In this document: one piece after another, positions 57,961 through 64,000 of the stretch
How positions within the stretch are numbered: the stretch's first letter is position 1
Layout of the letters: the number at the start of each line of letters is the position of its first letter
Source of the DNA: Megachile rotundata
Taxonomy: Eukaryota > Arthropoda > Insecta > Hymenoptera > Megachilidae
Reading direction: 5' to 3'
NCBI RefSeq assembly: GCF_050947335.1
Contig: NC_134991.1
Span: forward strand, 3,906,001 to 3,970,000
Length of the DNA: 64,000 nucleotides
The notes under the pieces: model-generated
Databases searched by the model: none
Seen by the model: only the letters and a program-made list of their open reading frames with translations
What the model was told of the DNA's origin: nothing
Position numbers and translations under genes: made by a program

Positions 57961-60900
57961 TAATGTAATAATTATAAAATTATTGGTATAATTTTAATAA
58001 TTTTAATAGAAGGTACAAATTATTGTGCATTTGTAATACTAAAAGTTATTAATTTAAACAGATGCTGGTATTTTTTATTTGGTGAAGCTGAATTTTGTAT
58101 TATAAAAAGTTTTAAATAATAAATATACACGGTATCTTACTTAAATTGAACATCCAAATTATTCTCATAAGATATGGTTTTCTATCTTCAGTATTAGTGA
58201 AAATAATTAATTAAACTTTTATATTTTTACGTAATTTATTATTGCTTGACTTATTAAATTATTACATAATTATATAATTTATTACATATTACATAATTTA
58301 TAAATAATTTAACTGGGACAATTTATATTTTATTTCGTATCAAACATTATTTGTTAACATCACATTTTGTAATATTATAAACAGATGAAAAGTAATTGAT
58401 TAATCGAAACCAATTGGTAATTCAAATAATAACACTTGAATATTTACAAATAAACTGTATAGTAGAATTTTATTAGAATGCCACTGATGAAGCTGTAACA
58501 ATAAATAGTTCATAGAGTTCGCAAATTTTTGCACATAGTTTTTAGAGTTGTTACACAAATCCTTTTTCGATATAATGAAAATCCATGTAAACATGGTAAT
58601 ACATAGCGGAAGCTTAGACTACTTGTAATTTAGATAATTCATTACGTGTTTATTTTTTCATACTTAAAGTTTCGGATCGATATGGGATACTATTTTTTCA
58701 GAAAATGTTATTAGTTTTTTAATAAAAATTTAATGTACTATAATATTATTACTATAAAAATACACAAATTAAAGTAAAACTTACAGGTTGTTTATGAACA
58801 GTTAAATTCACTACTTATTGCTGTATTCGTGTAGCACTTGAAGAAATCAATTCTTCTATTCAATTAGAAGTGATTGGTAACGTTCCAAGTGGACTCGGTA
58901 TTGAAATCTAACATCGTGTATTCAAGATTTTTATACTTTGCGATACCTTTCTCAACTGTGTAATTACGTACTGAATTTTTTAAGTACCGTTAACATATAT
59001 TACTCCAATCCTATCACTAGTTGTAAATATTAGTTTAGTATATTTTTATGTCATCTAATAACATCAGACTTTTCAAGTGCCGAAATAAGGTCATTGATAC
59101 TTTTTAATAATAATACAAGAAACTTAGAAGATTTGATGCTAAGGTTGAAACAATTAATACATAGTCTTTACTAAATACACAAGCATCAATTAAATTATTT
59201 TTTGTTAATGTTTAAATATGAAAAATAGATTTGAAAGTGTGCTCATACTTGTTACACGTCTATTTCTGAAAAACTTAGTACTTTATAGCTGAGTGAAAAC
59301 TGATATAGTGAATGAAAAATAAAACTAAATTCTAAAATATTTCTTACTATGTAATAATGAATAAACACTTGCAAATCGAGTAAGTGTTTATAATGATTTT
59401 TATTCAACCACCATATTAGAATTTTTTTATTAACCCTTATTCGATCGAGGTAAATTCAATAGTTTCATTAAATATTCAAACATTCTAATTTGTTTAGTAT
59501 TAAACATTTTTTACAATTGCGCCAACGCATAACATTATTATACATGAAGTTAATTTTCCATTTATTAAAAAATAAAAAAATTATGAACCCAAAATCAAAC
59601 ATTATGCGTCTAAACCATATACACTAACACTAACCGAGTAATTACATTAACATATTACTGACTGATAACAAGAATACTTGGGCTTACACATTTATCAACT
59701 TGAGTAACTATTAAAATATAAAATTATATAAATTGTCAGTATAGCACTATTCATTGTGCAAATAAAATAATTACCAATAAAGCTATCTAGACTTGGTCGT
59801 CCCCTTTAATTTAGTTATAAAAATTTATCGTTCAACAATGTGTTAACACCATAGTACATCTGGTACATCAATATTTGAGCGTGTAAAGACATTCATAGAA
59901 GTTAAACGATTAATTTGAGTCACAGAAACATATATAAATGACCTTTTCTCATGGAAACTTCTTGATAAGTGACATTATATACGAATTTTAGTGGATGTTA
60001 GTCGGCGTACAAATATTTTTCACGCCCACCGTGCATACACACTGCCGTCAATGACACGTGCCGTATAAATACGGTACCCAGTGTTGTGCAAAGGACGAAC
60101 GTCACGTTACTTTATATTCCTTGCCGAATTTTACGACGTGCTTGTACGTTGTAAAAATCAATATAGGGGGTTCCTGCATGACAGGGAAACATCAAAGTAA
60201 GGAGTTTCGCGAACAGAAACTTTTGGTCGCGGAGAAAAGCCAAACGTTGCCATTTTTTTACGTCTATAGAGTCTTGACCTCACTTAACCTACACGCTCTG
60301 CACATGTTCTTCGTTTTCTTATAATTCAGGATTTCAGTTTTACGTTATCCTTTTATTGCTGCCAATACTTGCTTTAAATGAATTTTCAAAAATATGTCCC
60401 TATTTATGATACGTGTTATGACGTCGCATATGAAACTTTACATCTTCCTTATAAGTGTTATTTATTTAATAGTGTAGTTTGTGAAGCCTTTGATATTATA
60501 ATACATTTTTATTACTTTATTCTAATTTTGCTAGTTTAGACTAAATATTTATTTATTCTGGTAGTAACACGCAATTATTTATTAATTATTATAGACGATA
60601 TGTCTAGATTTAATATATGAAATGTTATGGTTTTATATTTATTTAATTAAGTACACAAATCAATAATTTCAATTTTTTAACGTTATTCTCTTCTTTTGTT
60701 ATTCTCATTTAAACTTTATGACACGTGAAGCATTTATAAAAATTGTCATAAACGTAAAATTAAAATATATTGAATTGTAAAAAAATATATTTGGAAACAA
60801 AATATTTATAAAAATATATTTTTCAGTTCACTCCACATAGGTCCAGAGGAAAACAGTGGAGTTAAGAAATTAATTTAAATACCAATTGACTTTCCCGCGC

Positions 60901-61190
60901 TTTTGTGGTTCTGTAGCGTCATCGTATAATAATATAAACTATTACAAAAGATTTGAGAAAATGTCCAGCACTATCTAAATAAGCATTCAGTACAATAGAA
61001 ATAACATATATCTAAATCAAATATATCCAACATTGTATTAAAAAAGTATTTTTTAAAAATACCGTGGAAACTTATTTACGCACCTATTATTCGAACATAT
61101 CTCTCCATTAGTTCGGATAAAGTGGCTTCTAATGTCATAATGAACCGTAATAGTGTTAATAGATATGTTTCATGCTTAGGCACGGACTCT
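57961..61190. other. AT-rich non-coding DNA with one small GC-richer patch
   Basis: The patch at 60000-60330 holds a non-ATG frame of 88 codons and no motif. The rest is AT-rich. Confidence 0.5.
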
Positions 61191-61720
61191 AAAACACTCG
61201 AAACTTCAGGGTGACCAAGTCAAGGCCCGTAACCGCTTCTGCATTGCCCTTTTTCTCCTCGTCCTCCGGTGCCCTATAGATTCGAACGACCCACTTTTGC
61301 TCATCTCGAAGATACCGAACCTAGTACGGGTACGAGTAGACAAAGAAAAAGCGGCAGAGAAGCAGAGAGAGAAAAAAGGAATGGAAAGAACCAGGAAACA
61401 GAGGGAGTGCAAGCAGGTAAGCATGGAATCGCGATTGGATCGACGCCAATTCCACCCAGGAGATACGCCGATTTGAAATTCAACGCGATGAAAGGTTTGC
61501 CTCCTTCTCTTCTTTCCACCACCATCACCGGCCTCTTCTTCTCTGTATTTTAGCCCGCGCTTTTGGTCGCATCCAACTCGCTAAACTAGTTCGACCCTGT
61601 AATATACGCGGGATCTAAAGTATATATCCCAGTTCGCTAACCCAGAGACCGGAAGCACTGGCAGCCTTTCAAGTTTGGCAGGTTCGAAATCCTTTTAATT
61701 CAGATTGAGCTCTTAATCGG
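61191..61720. other. GC-richer island, both strands open
   Basis: Frames of 72-94 codons overlap on both strands (plus 61269-61553, minus 61206-61424 and 61301-61528). A purine tract (AGAGAAGCAGAGAGAGAAAA) lies at about 61355. No domain is seen. Possible regulatory block or non-coding exon. Confidence 0.35.
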
Positions 61721-63263
61721 AAGAAGAATCTTTTTTTCTTTTCCTAATTTCATTAACTACCCCTCTTTGTAGTAATGAAGGATCTGAAATGGCTAAGGAG
61801 TTCTGTGCAAAGGAAAATGTTATTTGGAACTGGAAGCAATGAAGATCGATGCAACTTATGTATAAAGCTGAGTTTACGCTATGTTCTGCGGCGAATACGA
61901 AATTGAACACGAAAATTTTCACTGTTGCTTCAAACATTTTGATACGTTACAAATGATGAGAATGGTCGCATAATTGATAGTAGTTTTTCCCTACCTTTAT
62001 GTATCATTTACATGTGTATCTCACATTATTTAGGGTATGGTAAATGTAATCACATGATTGACTGATCTGTAAGTATTTCTTGATGAAAGAATTATGTTTA
62101 ATTACTAAAAATTAATATTTTGTATTAATAAGAATATAGGTAAGTGTCCGTCATTGAAAGAAAGACATGATTGCTGCGATTTCCTAAATCAAGTCACCAA
62201 TAATGATGATCAAAATTATTTATCACAGTCATCAGGGTTTTAATGAATTTGATTTTAGAAAAGAAAAAAATTAGAAATTAAAAAGTAAAATTTGCAAAGT
62301 ACATTAAATTACAATTACCTTAACTACGGAACATAAAGATCTAGTTTTTTAAACTAACTTATTATTAATCATTGTTAATAAAATAGATATTTTTAAACAT
62401 TTCAGTTTGTGCTCCAGAAATGGGTTATAAATTGTAGTGTTGTTATATTACAAACCTTACTTTGAGAATCAAATTAAAAATTGTACTTCTATGAGTGTGT
62501 ATTCTGTCTGATTAATTATAGACACTTTCCCTTACATTGTGCTCTGTGCAGCTATATTTAAGCTATGTGTGCATATTACAATGGAATTAAATAAAAATAC
62601 CGTAAAAAATGTAATAATTAAAAATTAAAAAAATAAGTTTTAACTTTTAATTTCTTCTTTTATATCTAACATTTAGTATTTTGACTGATATGAGATATCG
62701 AACATTTAATATTTCGACTAACAAGAGATGTATTTCCGTTTGGTGTATTTTAACGGGTGGACACAGCCCTCAAGGTAGAGTTACAAACAATTTGTAGTTG
62801 TTTACATTGAAAACTATTCGTTGAAAAATAATGTTTAAATGTATGATTTATTTACTCTTTTATGTTAACGTTGACTGATGTAAACAGACATTTAAAGAAT
62901 TTATTTTCTTAAACGACTTATATAAAATTATTATTCTTTTTAATATTTTGTTTATAAAGTGTTGATCTATTTTTATTAACATAAGTGAATTATGAGTGAA
63001 GATAAATTGAAATTTTTAGTTCATAACAAATATATTATTATATATTGTATATTGTATTTTGCACCATTTTAACAGTAATTGTGAGAAGTACTATGCCTTC
63101 ATGTAAATATTCCACAGTTAATTGCTTTCGGACAAATAAAAAGTTAATATTATATGTGATTGACAAATATTTTTAAGATGTACTGAACTCTTGTATGATA
63201 TAATAAGAATGGAAAAAATAACACATTACTTTTGATTTTGCATAATGTAAAAATACACTATTA
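61721..63263. other. AT-rich non-coding DNA
   Basis: No gene or element recognised. Confidence 0.5.
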
Positions 63264-63265
63264 TA

Positions 63266-63415
63266 CAGGGTGTCTCATAACTCGTGTAACTCCCGAGTAA
63301 AAAAAGTTGTAGGGGAGGTGATTCTGAACTAGATTTCCCTTTGGAATAAGTGGGGTTTAAAGCTTCGTTTCTGAGTTATTAACAAAAACACGAACCAATC
63401 AGAGCGCGGAGATTA
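63266..63415 (+). mobile_element. Single end of a TA-flanked DNA element or dispersed repeat
   Basis: After TA (63264-63265) the sequence CAGGGTGTCTCATAACTCGT begins a block with the look of a dispersed insect transposon end and runs to about GAGCGCGGAGATTACATA. No inverted partner lies in the remaining 600 bp, so the element is either truncated or continues past the window. Confidence 0.5.
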
Positions 63416-64000
63416 CATATAATACATAGTCTTAAGATATAGTCTAAATAACATTTTTGCCTTTATGAGAATACAATAATGTCTTATTATCAAAATTAAC
63501 CTTTGTATCCTTCATTTTGAACCATTTACAATAGATGGATAATTGCATTATATTCGTGCTACTTTGTTATAAAATACATACATTTTTAATATACATATAC
63601 ACATTTATTGTAAAGGCATAAAGTGCTAAATGTCATCTACTGATAAACTTCAATATTTTAATAAACTGCAATTTAATAACACAAGAAGTTGCAAAAATGT
63701 TAAGAAACTTCAATTTCAGAAACTTGTCTAACTTGAACAAGGGGTAAGTTTTTAACTTTTGTTCTTTCGCTATAGGTTCCTACACATCCGGTTTCGTTCG
63801 CAAGGGTCGAAAGACAGAAGCAAATTAACTGGAAACGGGTCGTCGATCACGGATTCTTTTGGACATTCGCCCTTTGTAAAGTTTACGCGTTATGTGGCTC
63901 TTTACGTGGCTAGAGAACAACAGAACAGAGGGTGTAAGCGGGAACGTCGTTGACTTGGAAATATAGCGAAGGGTTTCGCTTTTGACGTAGCACACACTGT
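63416..64000. other. AT-rich DNA and start of a GC-richer patch
   Basis: From about 63760 to the window end G+C rises. A 64-codon frame ends at 63953 and is not recognised. The patch is cut by the window edge. Confidence 0.4.

Noticed and set aside
61620..61700. tRNA-like B-box GGTTCGAAATCC
   Set aside because: No 5-bp T stem, no matching acceptor stem and no A-box at the right distance.

Overview
The window looks like an AT-rich, gene-poor stretch of an insect nuclear genome. Hymenoptera, perhaps an ant, is the best guess. That rests on the many mariner, Tc1 and piggyBac-type remnants, on an interstitial run of the insect telomere motif TTAGG, and on the general composition. The species cannot be named from the sequence. 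I found no intact protein-coding gene, no rRNA, tRNA or CRISPR array, and no bacterial-style operon. Almost all long open frames are chance frames, and only those with some reason to be noticed are listed, at low confidence.

The recognisable content is a graveyard of mobile elements. From left to right: a probable solo LTR with a 4-bp target duplication (3557-5439); a Tc1-like element with doubled terminal repeats (IR/DR) and a broken transposase interrupted by foreign sequence that carries tandem hairpins (6429-8593); a non-autonomous TA-flanked element (30091-31557) with an internally deleted mariner nested inside it (30392-31308); a complete but stop-riddled Tc1-like element (35707-37019); a foldback element with an 8-bp target duplication and a (TTAGG)6 run in its loop (45443-45921); a TTAA-flanked foldback element (49136-49649); and a TTAA-flanked piggyBac-like MITE (56209-56872) that contains an 81-bp mariner hairpin (56397-56477). 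Single transposon ends lie near 35654, 54113 and 63266.

The second theme is low-complexity DNA. Seven separate arrays, about 3.5 kb in all, are built from degenerate units of the type GGAAATTT or its complement (around 2.4, 12.5, 18, 21, 34, 40.4 and 43.2 kb). There are also tandem repeats with units of 62, 66, about 49 and about 65 bp, and TA and ATT microsatellites.

The third theme is a scatter of 0.3-1 kb islands that are clearly richer in G+C than the surrounding desert, roughly one every 3 kb. Most stray reading frames fall in them. They could be untranslated exons, promoters or enhancers of a gene whose coding exons lie outside the window, or old repeats. The sequence alone cannot decide. 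The most gene-like is 44640-45423, with an open frame of about 259 codons and a cluster of CACGTG sites. A 59-codon frame at 34742-34921 is the best small-protein candidate.

Nothing here is a clear undescribed system. The most unusual items are the tandem hairpins with paired base changes at 7293-7450, the foldback element carrying telomere-type repeats, the nested elements at 30-31.6 kb and 56.2-56.9 kb, and the seven GGAAATTT arrays.
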